The notes: generated from the letters alone by a model not told the origin. Shown: positions 16,601-24,567, numbered from the stretch's first letter. The stretch is DNA of 42,806 bases from Arundinibacter roseus (GCF_004348825.1 NZ_SMJU01000014.1:1-42806), one strand, 5' to 3'. Numbers and translations: made by a program.

Positions 16601-19000
16601 GTTGGTTAGCTCAGAGATGGGTACGCAAACCGTCACGTCGGCAGGCTTAGTGAGGGTTGGCAATGGCAGATTGACTGTAACCGTATTTTGGAAACCCTGC
16701 TCGCAAGTAAACACCCCCGTTGAGGCCATACCTGTTTGTTTCCGGAACACATACGCAACCAAAGACTGTAATGCGCAAAACTTAGTCCCATCGGTCAGAG
16801 AGATACTCGCTGTGGCAGGTACTTTGGTACGGTATACCCAAGCATCTCCCAACAAAGGAAGTTGATAGCGGAAAGCAACGTAGTTGGTACTGTTGGCCAC
16901 AAAAGTGACACTGGGCCCTGGGTTGGTTGTTTTATAGACTGCTTCAACATAAATGCTGTCGGCAGAGGCACCATTAGAAAGTGTAATTGTCGCTGTACCG
17001 CTACCCGTGCAATTGACGGTAGGGTTGGATACCCCAAAACCTGCTTTCCCCACCGTTTCTACCATTATTCCACTTTCACAAGTAAAATCCCAACCTGTGG
17101 GCTTGGTCGCGCAGTTAGTGGGAACTGCTTTTACCGTCACCGTCGTATCTTTGAAACAATCGTTGGCAGCGTTGAAGACCCGTATGGTAAACACCGAATC
17201 AGCTCCGTTGGAAATCGCTGATTTGATAGCCGACGGCAATGTACTTGGAAGGGCTGTTGCACTTGCATAAACAGGACCTGTGTAGGTTGTGCCAAGGCTG
17301 ATGCCATATTTATCACCCCCTGTGACGGATACTAAATCTATCTTACCTGCTACTGTGCAAGTGGGGTCAGTTGCCTGGGCCGAGATTGTAGGATTTGCAC
17401 ATGCCACCGAAAACGTAGCTACCATATCTCCCAAACCATTTGCTTTCCCAAAAGAATCTGAGGTCCCACCTGTTCCCCAATATACTCTCAATCTGGACGC
17501 ATTAATTGCATTGGCAGAATTTGTAGGGCTGGCAGGTGGAGCTGTGGATGTTTGCATAAAGCCATCACTGGTACGCATCCACACCACGCCTCCTTCATTG
17601 GTGGTGTAGGGGTCTTGCATATTGGCTACTACCAATTCTGTTCCATTGCAATCAGTCACAATCATACCGCCCATGTAGGTGTCCCTTGGCCACCCTGATG
17701 GTGCTGGATTAGGTATGGCTTGCATGTCATCATAAAACCTCCCCAATGCTGCCTCTTTTACCCAGCTACTTCCTGATTTTACAGCTTTGATGACGTCTCC
17801 ATGGGCCTGTACAGATTTAAGATTGGTGGTATTACTCGTATTGGGTATATAGTTTGCATTTCCATACCTATGTGCCGACCAATCCATGATACCGATGACC
17901 ATATTGTCATTTTTATCAAATTCTATGTCGGATATCAATGGTACAGGATGTTGAATGAATGCATTTGGATTTGTTAAACCGTATGAAGGTGCTATATCTG
18001 TTGTGAAATAACCGTACCATCCTAAGCCTGACCCAAAATTGGGATTTCCACGATACGACGTGTATTTGTGAGTAGCTGCAGGATCAGTTGGATCCGCAAC
18101 TCCCAATGAGTCTATGGTAAAAACTGTGCTGAATGATGTCCCACTCAGTTTCAGAATTGTTCCTCTAAGATCTATTTTGTTTTGATTGGTATTAGAACTG
18201 TTATAGCTGCTTTCTCCTGAGCCAACCATGCCTATGTACAACTCGCCTTTATGATGCTTAATGGCAAATGGACGACGATCTTCTGCATTGGGATAGCCTG
18301 ATGGGGCAGTGATAGCATACCGATTTGTTACAGTCTTGGTACTCATATTTATTTCCAGAACTTGTCTGTTGGTAAGATCCATGACATACATGGTATTGCC
18401 ATCAGCCGAGATTTCTATATCTCCCAGCCCTTCTTTACCTACTCTTGAGAAAGCCCAAATATCATGGCTGGGTTCTAATATTCCTCCAAGTCCTCTGTTT
18501 GCCGCAGTTTCTGACGGAAACAAAGTAGCCCCTGCGCCCAAATGTGTCGTAGAGTTGAGGTCCATCCAGAGCGTAGGTGTACCTGCACCTGCAGTAGTTG
18601 GGGTAGTGAGGTCAATTTCATAAATAGCCCCCAGTCCATCGGGCGAGAGGTCGCAGTGGCGTTTGAGAAAGGCCGCCGCGTAGAGTTTTTTGGTTTGGGC
18701 GTGCCAAGCCAATCCCCATACAGTACCCACTTCTGAGTAACTGGCCACAACCTGCTTCGTAGCAGAAGTTCCCCGTGCAGTGGTGTGATTAAAAAGTACA
18801 ATTACATCATCGTTAGGACTCGCGGTTCGCGAACCGTTGACATAACAGGGGGTCAGCAGGTTGAAATCGGCAGGTGCTGGGCAGGTTTGCGCAACTGTTA
18901 GGTGATTAATACTGCAAATCAACAAAAAATAAAAAATCGGTTTTTTTATTTTTTTCCGAAGTAGAGAATAGAGTTTGCGCATAGTTTTTGACGTTTTCAT
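11801..19000 (-). CDS. Giant surface protein 1: propeller-like N-terminus, Ig-like array, one SdrD-B repeat, DUF11, Cys-rich tail
   Basis: 2399 residues, ATG start, signal peptide ending at about residue 38 (HLTVAQ). Residues ~45-540 resemble a beta-propeller-like region (GLAWHAQTKKLYAAAFLKRH, LGDIEISADGNTMYVMD, LISDIEFDKNDNMVIG). Ig-like modules follow, then a 225-residue super-repeat (three different Ig-like domains) present 3.3 times at residues ~970-1718. After these come one SdrD-B domain (SLGDFVWKDLNDNG, ~1790-1917), further beta domains, a DUF11-type domain (TYTIRVWNEGEATAHGIEVT, ~2180-2290) and a Cys-rich C-terminus ending CVPFTVRKVKK. No known T9SS type A or B sorting domain is recognised. 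It is probably a cell-surface adhesin or matrix protein. It is transcribed divergently from the NarL-type two-component operon. Confidence 0.93.
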   Translation of the reverse strand: MKTSKTMRKLYSLLRKKIKKPIFYFLLICSINHLTVAQTCPAPADFNLLTPCYVNGSRTASPNDDVIVLFNHTTARGTSATKQVVASYSEVGTVWGLAWHAQTKKLYAAAFLKRHCDLSPDGLGAIYEIDLTTPTTAGAGTPTLWMDLNSTTHLGAGATLFPSETAANRGLGGILEPSHDIWAFSRVGKEGLGDIEISADGNTMYVMDLTNRQVLEINMSTKTVTNRYAITAPSGYPNAEDRRPFAIKHHKGELYIGMVGSGESSYNSSNTNQNKIDLRGTILKLSGTSFSTVFTIDSLGVADPTDPAATHKYTSYRGNPNFGSGLGWYGYFTTDIAPSYGLTNPNAFIQHPVPLISDIEFDKNDNMVIGIMDWSAHRYGNANYIPNTSNTTNLKSVQAHGDVIKAVKSGSSWVKEAALGRFYDDMQAIPNPAPSGWPRDTYMGGMIVTDCNGTELVVANMQDPYTTNEGGVVWMRTSDGFMQTSTAPPASPTNSANAINASRLRVYWGTGGTSDSFGKANGLGDMVATFSVACANPTISAQATDPTCTVAGKIDLVSVTGGDKYGISLGTTYTGPVYASATALPSTLPSAIKSAISNGADSVFTIRVFNAANDCFKDTTVTVKAVPTNCATKPTGWDFTCESGIMVETVGKAGFGVSNPTVNCTGSGTATITLSNGASADSIYVEAVYKTTNPGPSVTFVANSTNYVAFRYQLPLLGDAWVYRTKVPATASISLTDGTKFCALQSLVAYVFRKQTGMASTGVFTCEQGFQNTVTVNLPLPTLTKPADVTVCVPISELTNDGRLLQIKVTAGTIVKDTTITGSDPAFGTCCLAIPKLKLVNVPVGTTTVKVEIISPISPAGQSFTVASAISANVECEKCVKPVAVVNPKTQTICIGGTATAFTATPATGVEYNWFGPLADTTSAALGSSIATTSSFTPTGAALATAGTKYYAVVVNTTGEPTCADTAFVILTVNPLPTPTVNSPEICVGESATLTVTNCAGTVTWNDATTGLIKTVSPAVTTTYTATCLVNGCEGETTATVTVKPQPEITSSGNPVCASDLTTYTVNFTATAGATVTADKGTVSGSSVTGVPSGETVRIIAELDGCSDTLTVTFNCECPVVTPPVPSATPATICLGESSVLSATGCTAGTVTWFTDAGLTTPLSNLTVSPTATTTYYAVCTITASGCASQAAPVTVTVNPLPTPTVNSPEICVGESATLTVTNCAGTVTWNDATTGLIKTVSPAVTTTYTATCLVNGCEGETTATVTVKPQPEITSSGNPVCASDLTTYTVNFTATAGATITANLGTVSGSSVTGVPSGETVRIIAELDGCSDTLTVTFNCECPVVTPPVPSATPATICVGESSVLSATGCAAGTVTWFTDAGLTTPLSNLTVSPTATTTYYAVCTITASGCASQAAPVTVTVNPLPTPSVNSPEICVGESATLTVTNCAGTVTWNDATTGLIKTVSPAVTTTYTATCLVNGCEGETTATVTVKPQPEITSSGNPVCASDLTTYTVNFTATAGATVTADKGTVSGSSVTGVPSGETVRIIAELDGCSDTLTVTFNCECPVVTPPVPSATPATICLGESSVLSATGCTAGTVTWFTDAGLTTPLSNLTVSPTTTTTYYAVCTITASGCASQAAPVTVTVNPLPTPTVNSPEICIGESATLTVTNCAGTVTWNDATTGLIKTVSPAVTTTYTATCLVNGCEGEAIATVTVKPQPSITVTGTTCNVAGTTFDVTFTATAGALVTADKGTVSGNSVTGVPSGETVKIIVTLDGCKDSTTTTQNCLVPTGSLGDFVWKDLNDNGQQDAGEPGVNGVKVILWSAVGGAPGAKLDSTTTAGNGAYSFTNLGKGDYIVQIDVTTLPDSCLISPKQNIGNDASDNDFTTAGLSPVVTLDPTLTGLNKDNPTIDAGLISPCVAPTFAATDASAATCDGKTAQNDASFVVTGISDGNKFSFATSVAGLANYASATALTGSTITVANLPNPVQTTGQTYIVRIFNGKDDCFTDVSILVPYRDCADVCVKPDAGPAQVFVCHPATSVNLPDAAAGEEWISAATNPVSVSIAAQTGVVSGMNENGVYLFILRDATLGSTCSDTVVVFRGVLELPDQTTCFDTLTLPAVAGATWTAAAGNPAMITTDGKISGMATKDFTYSFIISNGNCSDTIVVTRLNCDKVYDLALDKAIDKNLAMLGETLTYTIRVWNEGEATAHGIEVTDELNAGVQYLSSTADIGSYSQLTKKWSFDSLMVGDTVSLQIRVKVIAAGVWFNTAEITKMTEDDVDSTPGNGDETEDDIDRECFTVPVLLCKGAGSSLELSVPLQYTGVVWFRKTQGGQPVQVAMGNSYTATETELGSYEYTYTSTSGTCPAEGCCPIILVVEDCCPAEICVPFTVRKVKK
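13846..16083 (-). repeat. 675-bp tandem array inside giant surface gene 1
   Basis: TAACGGT(C/A)ACGGTTGC recurs at 13846, 14521, 15196 and 15871, an exact 675-base spacing. Each unit encodes 225 residues in three Ig-like domains (TVTWNDATTGLIKTVSP, VSGSSVTGVPSGETV, TVTWFTDAGLTTPLSNL). About 3.3 units are present. The central copies are nearly identical; the outermost are more diverged. Confidence 0.93.
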
Positions 19001-19371
19001 CTTTATTTTAATTACCAGAACAGGAGGATAAGAGATATACTAACTTATTAATAACGAAGAGTAGTTAGGTAGTTTCTCCCTCATTCCAAGGATAGAACAG
19101 CGGTGAATTAATTTCAAATTTTGAACCATATTGACAAAGACTCGCAAGAAACCGCATCCCATTTGGGTTTTTCTATAAGCCAAAATCTATATAGAGGTAT
19201 ATTAGTCTGATAAGCATCATATGAAGTAGGGGTTTACCCTTATTTTTGGCACAGTTTTCAAGAGAAAATCGATATGTAAAAAGTAAAGTGCACCCGGTAA
19301 CAAAAAGCAGGCTAAATGAATCGAAACAACAAAAAAACCATATCCCATAAAGGTATATTTACCCCGAGACT
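19001..19371. promoter_or_regulatory. Divergent control region between giant surface gene 1 and NarL-type operon
   Basis: This 371-base gap has no open frame of note and is AT-rich. It contains the 18-bp motif described separately at 19227-19244. Because the giant gene and the two-component operon start on either side, the phosphorylated regulator is a natural candidate to act here; that is inference from position. Confidence 0.5.
19227..19244 (+). promoter_or_regulatory. 18-bp motif shared with the AraC-gene upstream region
   Basis: TAGGGGTTTACCCTTATT occurs here, 127 bases before the NarL-type start, and as its exact reverse complement at 22351-22368, 79 bases before the AraC-type start. 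The core AGGG-GTTTA-CCCT is a short dyad. It is a candidate binding site for one of the local regulators. Confidence 0.55.
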
Positions 19372-20022
19372 ATGTTAATCAAAGTAGCCGTCATTGACGA
19401 TCATCGCATTTTTATCGAAGGTTTGCATAGTTTACTTTCGGCACAAAATGGGTTTCAGATAGTACATCAATTTTACTCGGAACACATTCCCGATGAATAC
19501 CTTTCCTTTCAAAATATAGATGTTGTACTTCTGGATATTAGTTTAGGCGACAGCAATGGCATAGATTTATGCCTCAAAATCAAAAAAAAGAATCCCGGAA
19601 CCAAGATCCTGTTTCTTTCAGCTTTCTACCAAAACAGCATTATAATACGCGCGTTAAGAAGCGGTGGTTCGGGCTATATTCTCAAGAATTGCAGTCGAAA
19701 GGAATTGTTCGACGCCATTCGCAGTGTATCTCAGGGCAAAAACTATTTTAGCCATGAGATTTCTCAAATGGTCGCACAAAGCTTCCTGATCAAAGACCCT
19801 ACTAAATTGTCTATCGAATCGATTACTCCACGAGAGCGGGAAATTCTGTATTGGATTGTGAATGAGCTATCAAATGCAGAAATCGCCGAGAAACTCGGCA
19901 TCAGCATCAAAACCGTAGAGATACATCGAATGAGACTGTTATCTAAATTTGGGGTTAAAAATACCGCCGGGCTGGTTCGCAAGGCGATTGAAAACAACGT
20001 CTTGGCGGAGATTTCTCTTTAA
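19372..20022 (+). CDS. NarL/FixJ-family response regulator
   Basis: 216 residues. Receiver domain (1-120) with Asp9/Asp10, phospho-acceptor Asp55 in VVLLDISLGDSNG, Ser83 in the Thr/Ser position (LFLSAF) and Lys105 in YILKN. C-terminal LuxR-type HTH (about 150-212): ITPREREILYWIVNELSNAE, KTVEIHRMRLLSKFGV. All signalling residues are present. The partner kinase starts 15 bases after the stop codon, so the two are co-transcribed. The gene is divergent from giant surface gene 1. Confidence 0.94.
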   Translation: MLIKVAVIDDHRIFIEGLHSLLSAQNGFQIVHQFYSEHIPDEYLSFQNIDVVLLDISLGDSNGIDLCLKIKKKNPGTKILFLSAFYQNSIIIRALRSGGSGYILKNCSRKELFDAIRSVSQGKNYFSHEISQMVAQSFLIKDPTKLSIESITPREREILYWIVNELSNAEIAEKLGISIKTVEIHRMRLLSKFGVKNTAGLVRKAIENNVLAEISL

Positions 20023-20037
20023 CCATATAATGCTGCT

Positions 20038-21813
20038 ATGAAAGCCCTTATGTTGTTTTTAACTTTTGGAGTTTGTTCATTAGCGGTAGCTCAAACATGG
20101 GATAAATCAGTTACCGGTATTGACGAATTAGATTCGTTAGAGGTTATCTATACTTTGAATGGCAATACGGTTGAATTGGCCAAAATCAAACGCTACAAAG
20201 GGCTTTTTTTTCTTGAAATGGGGAGTTTGAGGCAAGATGGATCGGAAGGGGCTTCTGTAAGGCTTCTCAAAGAGAGTGCTGATTTGTTTTTATCGGAAGG
20301 GGATTCGCTCAATTATTACATTACGGATGTCAATATCATTCATTTTCATTCCCAAATCCAAAGATATGCTCCCGCCACTGCTTCAAAACTATTGAAGGCT
20401 GCTGCTTACTTAGCAAAAAAAAAACAATGGAGTGAATTGATCATTACCAAGTCCTTATTAATCAAACATGCGTTGTTTTTGGGTAACTTTCAGCAAGCTA
20501 TCAAATACGGGCAGTCAAGCGAAGCACTGATTAAAACACATTTCACAAAAGCGACGGCAGAAGATACTTTGATACGGGCAAGGATTTTCCATCATTTGAC
20601 CTATATGTATTTAGATTTGTACCAAAGGGACACAAAAAAGGACATATATCTCAGCAAATCTCAGTATTATATCCATCAATGTCAGCAACACTTCACCAAA
20701 AACGCTTCTATTTACGGGTGGATATACCCGCTTAATGGCTATGCGTTGGGTTTGATAGAAGAGTTTAGAGGGAATTACAGTAAAGCCATAAGGTACTACG
20801 CTGAATTTGAACCCACTATTCCTGAGTATAGCAAATTTGATCGTATTCGGCTCTACAATCATCTTCAGTATTGTCATTATCATCTAAAGAACTATGCACA
20901 GGCACAAGCCTACGCTTCCAAAAACCAAGCACTCACTGACAGTATTGAAATTGATAAAAATCGGTATGTAATGGACTATGGCATTTCCAATCATGCCTTA
21001 TCAAAACGCGATGTAGAGAGTCTCCTGACCAATGAGCGAGCCGAAAATGCCCGTATCGTGGCCGAAAACAAAACACAGTTTCTCTGGATTATCTTGATCT
21101 CGCTGGGTAGCATAATTATTTATTTAATCCAACAGCAGGCACATAAAAATAACAAAAATAAGCTGTTGCTCGAAACCACTCGGGCGCATCTGCAAAAAGA
21201 AAGTACCATCCGAATACTCGAACTGCAGGAGCAGGAAAGAAAACATATTGCACAAGAATTACACGATAGTTTGGGGGGGATGTTGGCGATTGCCAAACTC
21301 AATGCCGAAAACGTGCAAGCTTCACCTTCTGAGGAAAATATGGGGAATCTGATAAGCTTGCTCAATGAATCGCAAAACGAACTCAGACAAATTATTGACC
21401 ATTTTCAGCTGCCTGCATTGGGGCGTATCCAATTAACGGATATGTTGAGCGATTGGGTTTCTAAACTTAAACAATGGAATCCTTCGATCAATTTTCAATT
21501 TCAATGCTCAGGACGGGAAGCAGGTTCAGATTTAATGCGTCAACAACTGTTCAGAGTAGGCCAAGAGCTCATTTACAATGCCATTAAACACGCACAGGCT
21601 TCTTCAATCCATTTGGAATTGAGTTTTTTTGAAGAAAATGCTATTCTGCTCATTCAGGATAATGGCAATGGTTTTGATGCAACGCTGCCCAATAAAGGAT
21701 CAGGACTGACCAACATAAATTCGCGCTTAGAGCTCTTAAAGGGGCACATTGATATTTTTGCAAATGAACCTACGGGAACCTGCGTTTTGGTTCACATTCC
21801 ATTAAGAATCTAA
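20038..21813 (+). CDS. Sensor histidine kinase of the NarX/DesK type (HisKA_3) with TPR-like periplasmic sensor
   Basis: 591 residues. A signal peptide (1-18, ending AVAQ) is followed by a helical TPR-like sensor region (~30-330) and one transmembrane helix (~348-366, FLWIILISLGSIIIYLIQQ). A coiled coil leads to the HisKA_3 dimerisation domain with His409 in AQELHDSLGG, then an HATPase_c domain (N-box ELIYNAIKHA, G1 IQDNGNGF, G2 GSGLTNI). All boxes are intact. It is paired with the preceding NarL-type regulator. Its topology matches the HisKA kinase at 7704, but the kinase core belongs to a different class. The ligand is unknown. Confidence 0.93.
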   Translation: MKALMLFLTFGVCSLAVAQTWDKSVTGIDELDSLEVIYTLNGNTVELAKIKRYKGLFFLEMGSLRQDGSEGASVRLLKESADLFLSEGDSLNYYITDVNIIHFHSQIQRYAPATASKLLKAAAYLAKKKQWSELIITKSLLIKHALFLGNFQQAIKYGQSSEALIKTHFTKATAEDTLIRARIFHHLTYMYLDLYQRDTKKDIYLSKSQYYIHQCQQHFTKNASIYGWIYPLNGYALGLIEEFRGNYSKAIRYYAEFEPTIPEYSKFDRIRLYNHLQYCHYHLKNYAQAQAYASKNQALTDSIEIDKNRYVMDYGISNHALSKRDVESLLTNERAENARIVAENKTQFLWIILISLGSIIIYLIQQQAHKNNKNKLLLETTRAHLQKESTIRILELQEQERKHIAQELHDSLGGMLAIAKLNAENVQASPSEENMGNLISLLNESQNELRQIIDHFQLPALGRIQLTDMLSDWVSKLKQWNPSINFQFQCSGREAGSDLMRQQLFRVGQELIYNAIKHAQASSIHLELSFFEENAILLIQDNGNGFDATLPNKGSGLTNINSRLELLKGHIDIFANEPTGTCVLVHIPLRI

Positions 21814-21826
21814 ATGTATCGCACAT

Positions 21827-21944
21827 TCATTGATCGGTGAATAATCCTGTAAAGAAAAGTTAGAGTTTGAGGAATTTGTCAGGCTGAGCAAACAGGGCCG
21901 CCTGACATTCAGAATTATTTACATTTTAATTCACTCATCAATAA
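21827..21944 (-). mobile_element. MITE-like palindromic element, copy B (shortened core)
   Basis: Begins TCATTGATCGGTGAATAA just after the kinase stop codon and ends TTCACTCATCAATAA. It keeps both termini and GTCAGGCTGAGC on one arm. The hairpin core is reduced to GTCAGGCTGAGCAAACAGGG followed by CCGCCTGAC. It is reversed relative to copy A. Confidence 0.7.
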
Positions 21945-22117
21945 TAAGTAGCTATTAGGAATTAGGTTATTAGCCATTAGGGCTATGTTATTGTAAATCA
22001 ATACTTTGCGGTACTTTTAAGCATAATCTAAATATACTCAAATACTTAAGTAGTCAGGCAGAATTAGTTTAGAGTATATTTTTCAAGGGGTAACTCTTGA
22101 ATTATCAGAATTTTTAA

Positions 22118-22288
22118 GCCCCGTAGGGGCATTCCATGCCGGGCATCCTGTTTGTAGAATAATCCTCCATACATCTCTCATGAGCTCCGTTAGGAGCGGC
22201 CCACTAGCAGTACTCACGGGCCGCTCCTAACGGAGCTAGTATAAACACGATCAATATATTAGCTACAAACATTCAGCTCCTACGGAGC
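22118..22288. repeat. Cluster of REP-like palindromes
   Basis: Three related hairpins lie close together. GCCCCGTAGGGGC is at 22118-22130. A perfect 20-bp inverted repeat, AGCTCCGTTAGGAGCGGCCC with its complement (15-base loop), is at 22183-22237. GCTCCTACGGAGC is at 22276-22288. The whole 634-base gap between the kinase and the AraC gene otherwise holds MITE copy B, AT-rich DNA and the 18-bp motif, with no gene. Confidence 0.75.
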
Positions 22289-22350
22289 ATTTTTAAACGT
22301 GTAAACATTTAAAAATTAGATTAATTCTGCATGATTACTTAGTCTTTCAC

Positions 22351-22368
22351 AATAAGGGTAAACCCCTA
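22351..22368 (-). promoter_or_regulatory. 18-bp motif upstream of the AraC-type gene
   Basis: Exact reverse complement of the motif at 19227-19244 (AATAAGGGTAAACCCCTA here). It is 79 bases upstream of the AraC-type start codon, a usual position for an operator or activator site. Confidence 0.55.
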
Positions 22369-22447
22369 TATTAGTGTTAGGTTTTATTCGGACTTCACTA
22401 CATAAGTGGCCGACTAATTTTACATTTTTCAAATTAAAGAAATGTAA

Positions 22448-23275
22448 ATGCCGCAAACCCTTACTCCCTACAAAACTACTCAGCTATGTATTGAACTTGA
22501 AGAGGATGTCAGGATTTATGTCAGTAAAAATACTCGAATGATGTTTCCGAGTTTAGAGACTAATGATATGGTTATTTTGGTCGAAACGTATCCTCTTACT
22601 CGCCCAACTTTGATTAAATACCAATTTATTGCAGATGTTTCATTAATTAACAACAGTATCGGCACGACGGCATATACGGGCATTCAAATTGTAATTAGTA
22701 ACCGTTGGGATAACTATTTTCTGATCAATCACGAACTTAGCAGAGGAGAGCAGGCAGAACGGGTATATGAGAGCCATTCGGCAACACTTGCTCAGCGTAT
22801 AAATGAATTTCTGAGTTGTACCTCAGATTATTCAAATCATAAACTACCTTTATTCAGTGCATTTTACGGCCTCTTGGCGGCACTCTGCGACGAAACCCAA
22901 AAAAGCAAAAAAAGTCCTCTAAATGACCGTGAAAAATTACAAATGATTGAAAAAATAATGGTAGATAAATTCTCAAGCCGCCCCCCAAGCCTCGAATCAA
23001 TGGCTAGAACAGTAGGGATGAGCGTTTCAAAAATGAAACTTCTCTTCAAAAATTATTACGGACAAAGTATTTATCAGTTTCGCCAAAAAGCCAAACTCCA
23101 ATATGCTGCGGATTTGTTGAAAACTCAACGTTACACAGTCTCACAGGTAGCTTATAAAGTAGGGTACCATAGTTCGATTAAGTTTATAAAAATTTTCGAA
23201 AAGCACCTTGGCGTTACTCCCGGAGAATTTAAAAAACAAGCTATTAATGTTGATGATAATTCAATACCTGAGTAA
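22448..23275 (+). CDS. AraC-family transcriptional regulator
   Basis: 275 residues from ATG. The C-terminal ~105 residues form the double helix-turn-helix AraC domain: PPSLESMARTVGMSVSKMKL for the first HTH, YTVSQVAYKVGYHSSIKFIK for the second, and the closing HLGVTPGEFKK. The N-terminal ~165 residues are a divergent effector or dimerisation domain that I do not recognise. AraC regulators usually activate transcription in response to a small molecule. There is no adjacent metabolic operon. The gene stands alone between REP-like and MITE-like sequences, in the space between the two surface-protein modules, so surface-gene control is possible but unproven. Confidence 0.9.
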   Translation: MPQTLTPYKTTQLCIELEEDVRIYVSKNTRMMFPSLETNDMVILVETYPLTRPTLIKYQFIADVSLINNSIGTTAYTGIQIVISNRWDNYFLINHELSRGEQAERVYESHSATLAQRINEFLSCTSDYSNHKLPLFSAFYGLLAALCDETQKSKKSPLNDREKLQMIEKIMVDKFSSRPPSLESMARTVGMSVSKMKLLFKNYYGQSIYQFRQKAKLQYAADLLKTQRYTVSQVAYKVGYHSSIKFIKIFEKHLGVTPGEFKKQAINVDDNSIPE

Positions 23276-23280
23276 TATTT

Positions 23281-23912
23281 GGGTAATTATTTAGGTAGCC
23301 TAAGTGAATTTATTACATAGAACGTTGGTCAATTGCTCGATCACGTTCATTTGGTTCTTTCTCATTGTAGAGATAAATGCAGAAATACGGGCATAGTAAG
23401 TTCCACCTGCTAATGTTCAGCAGCAGTTGCTTACTTTCTGCCGCGTCGGCGGTCAGAGTTACCATGGCCTAATCTAAGTCTCACTCTGCCTGATTGTTAG
23501 TGAAGCGAACAGCACTACTTGTCGACGAGCACCTTCAACAAATGCGCCCCATCCAGGCTTTGGCGGCTTTGACCTGTGGTAAAATAGGAGGCTCGACATT
23601 CACGAACTATCGGCAGGACACCAGATGGCCCTCTCCCGTAAGTGCACGCCCTCACCGACCAAAATGCGTCGCCTTATGGCGGTGTATCAGGTCAAGTTGC
23701 CCAGCACTTTCAATATCCTGAGTTTGTCTATCCCATGAAGATCAACTAGTAAAATACGTACCTCACTGATTACCCTTCTTTCACTTATATATTTATTTTT
23801 AAAGTATGATAAATTCTCAAAACAATTCAAAAAAAGCAGCCATATCGAAATCAGTATATTTAACTCAGGATTGACGATAAGCTTATTTGCAAGTAAGAAA
23901 ACAACCCCTTGT
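23281..23912. other. Gene-free, higher-GC segment with broken reading frames
   Basis: Between the AraC gene and MITE copy C, about 23400-23760 is richer in GC than its flanks. It contains frames that are open for 60-75 codons but carry no motif I recognise (for example MRPIQALAALTCGKIGG from 23543). Frames appear to be interrupted rather than continuous. It could be a decayed insertion sequence or gene, but I cannot name it. Confidence 0.3.
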
Positions 23913-24090
23913 TTATTGATACGTGAGTAGATTTGTAAAGAAAGTATAAAGTTCAGGAAATTTGTCAGGCTGAGCGAAGCGGCCGCCGCTGCGGTCGAAG
24001 CCAGTCTGCCGGCGGGCTTCGACCGCCAGGCGGCCCTGTTCGCTCAGCCTGACATTCAAAATTATTTACATTTCAATTCACTCATCAATA
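23913..24090 (-). mobile_element. MITE-like palindromic element, copy C (extended core)
   Basis: 178 bases, starting TTATTGATACGTGAGTAG and ending TTCACTCATCAATA. It is the reverse complement of copy A at both ends. The stem GTCAGGCTGAGCGAAG / GTTCGCTCAGCCTGAC is extended by a GC-rich core with nested palindromes (GCGGTCGAAG, CTTCGACCGC). It lies 70 bases upstream of the second LuxR-type gene. Confidence 0.78.
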
Positions 24091-24159
24091 GTTTATCAGA
24101 GGTTATTTCAAAGAATTTAAGTAAAAAAAATAGTTTACATTAAACCCTTCCAATGTATC

Positions 24160-24567
24160 ATGAGCGAACAAAACACACTAAAAGACAAAAGAGCCGTTAC
24201 GATCCGATTTGATAGAAATGTAGACATTGAGCAACTTTTTGCTGCCCTTCACCCTACATTTGAGATTAGAATAAATGAGATTAATTGCTACGATCTCACG
24301 TACAAGTCAACTGCTCAACTCCGGAATGTCGGGGATGAGATAATCCCCTATAAAAGCATAAGGTCGGCCCGGCCAAAAAATCTGAATGCTCAGGAAATTC
24401 ATATTTTATCACTTTTGGCCAAGGGCTATTCCTACGAACAGATAGCCGAAGTGATGAAAATGAGCCTGAACGGTCTTAGGTACTATATAAAAAAAATATA
24501 TCGGATACTGAATGTAAAGAACGGAAGAGAGGCCGTCAATCTTTATTTCCAGGAGATTGCCGTGTAA
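24160..24567 (+). CDS. Small LuxR-type HTH regulator without receiver domain (copy 2)
   Basis: 135 residues from ATG. The C-terminal LuxR-type HTH (about 72-130) reads LNAQEIHILSLLAKGYSYEQ, NGLRYYIKKIYRILNV and GREAVNLY, closely matching the copy at 10870. The N-terminal ~70 residues (RAVTIRFDRNVDIEQLFAAL, HPTFEIRINEINCYDL) align with the same region of copy 1 but are more diverged than the HTH. No receiver or phospho-acceptor residue is visible. The gene ends 82 bases before, and points towards, the stop codon of giant surface gene 2, with a strong terminator between. This repeats the layout of copy 1 and giant gene 1. Confidence 0.85.
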   Translation: MSEQNTLKDKRAVTIRFDRNVDIEQLFAALHPTFEIRINEINCYDLTYKSTAQLRNVGDEIIPYKSIRSARPKNLNAQEIHILSLLAKGYSYEQIAEVMKMSLNGLRYYIKKIYRILNVKNGREAVNLYFQEIAV

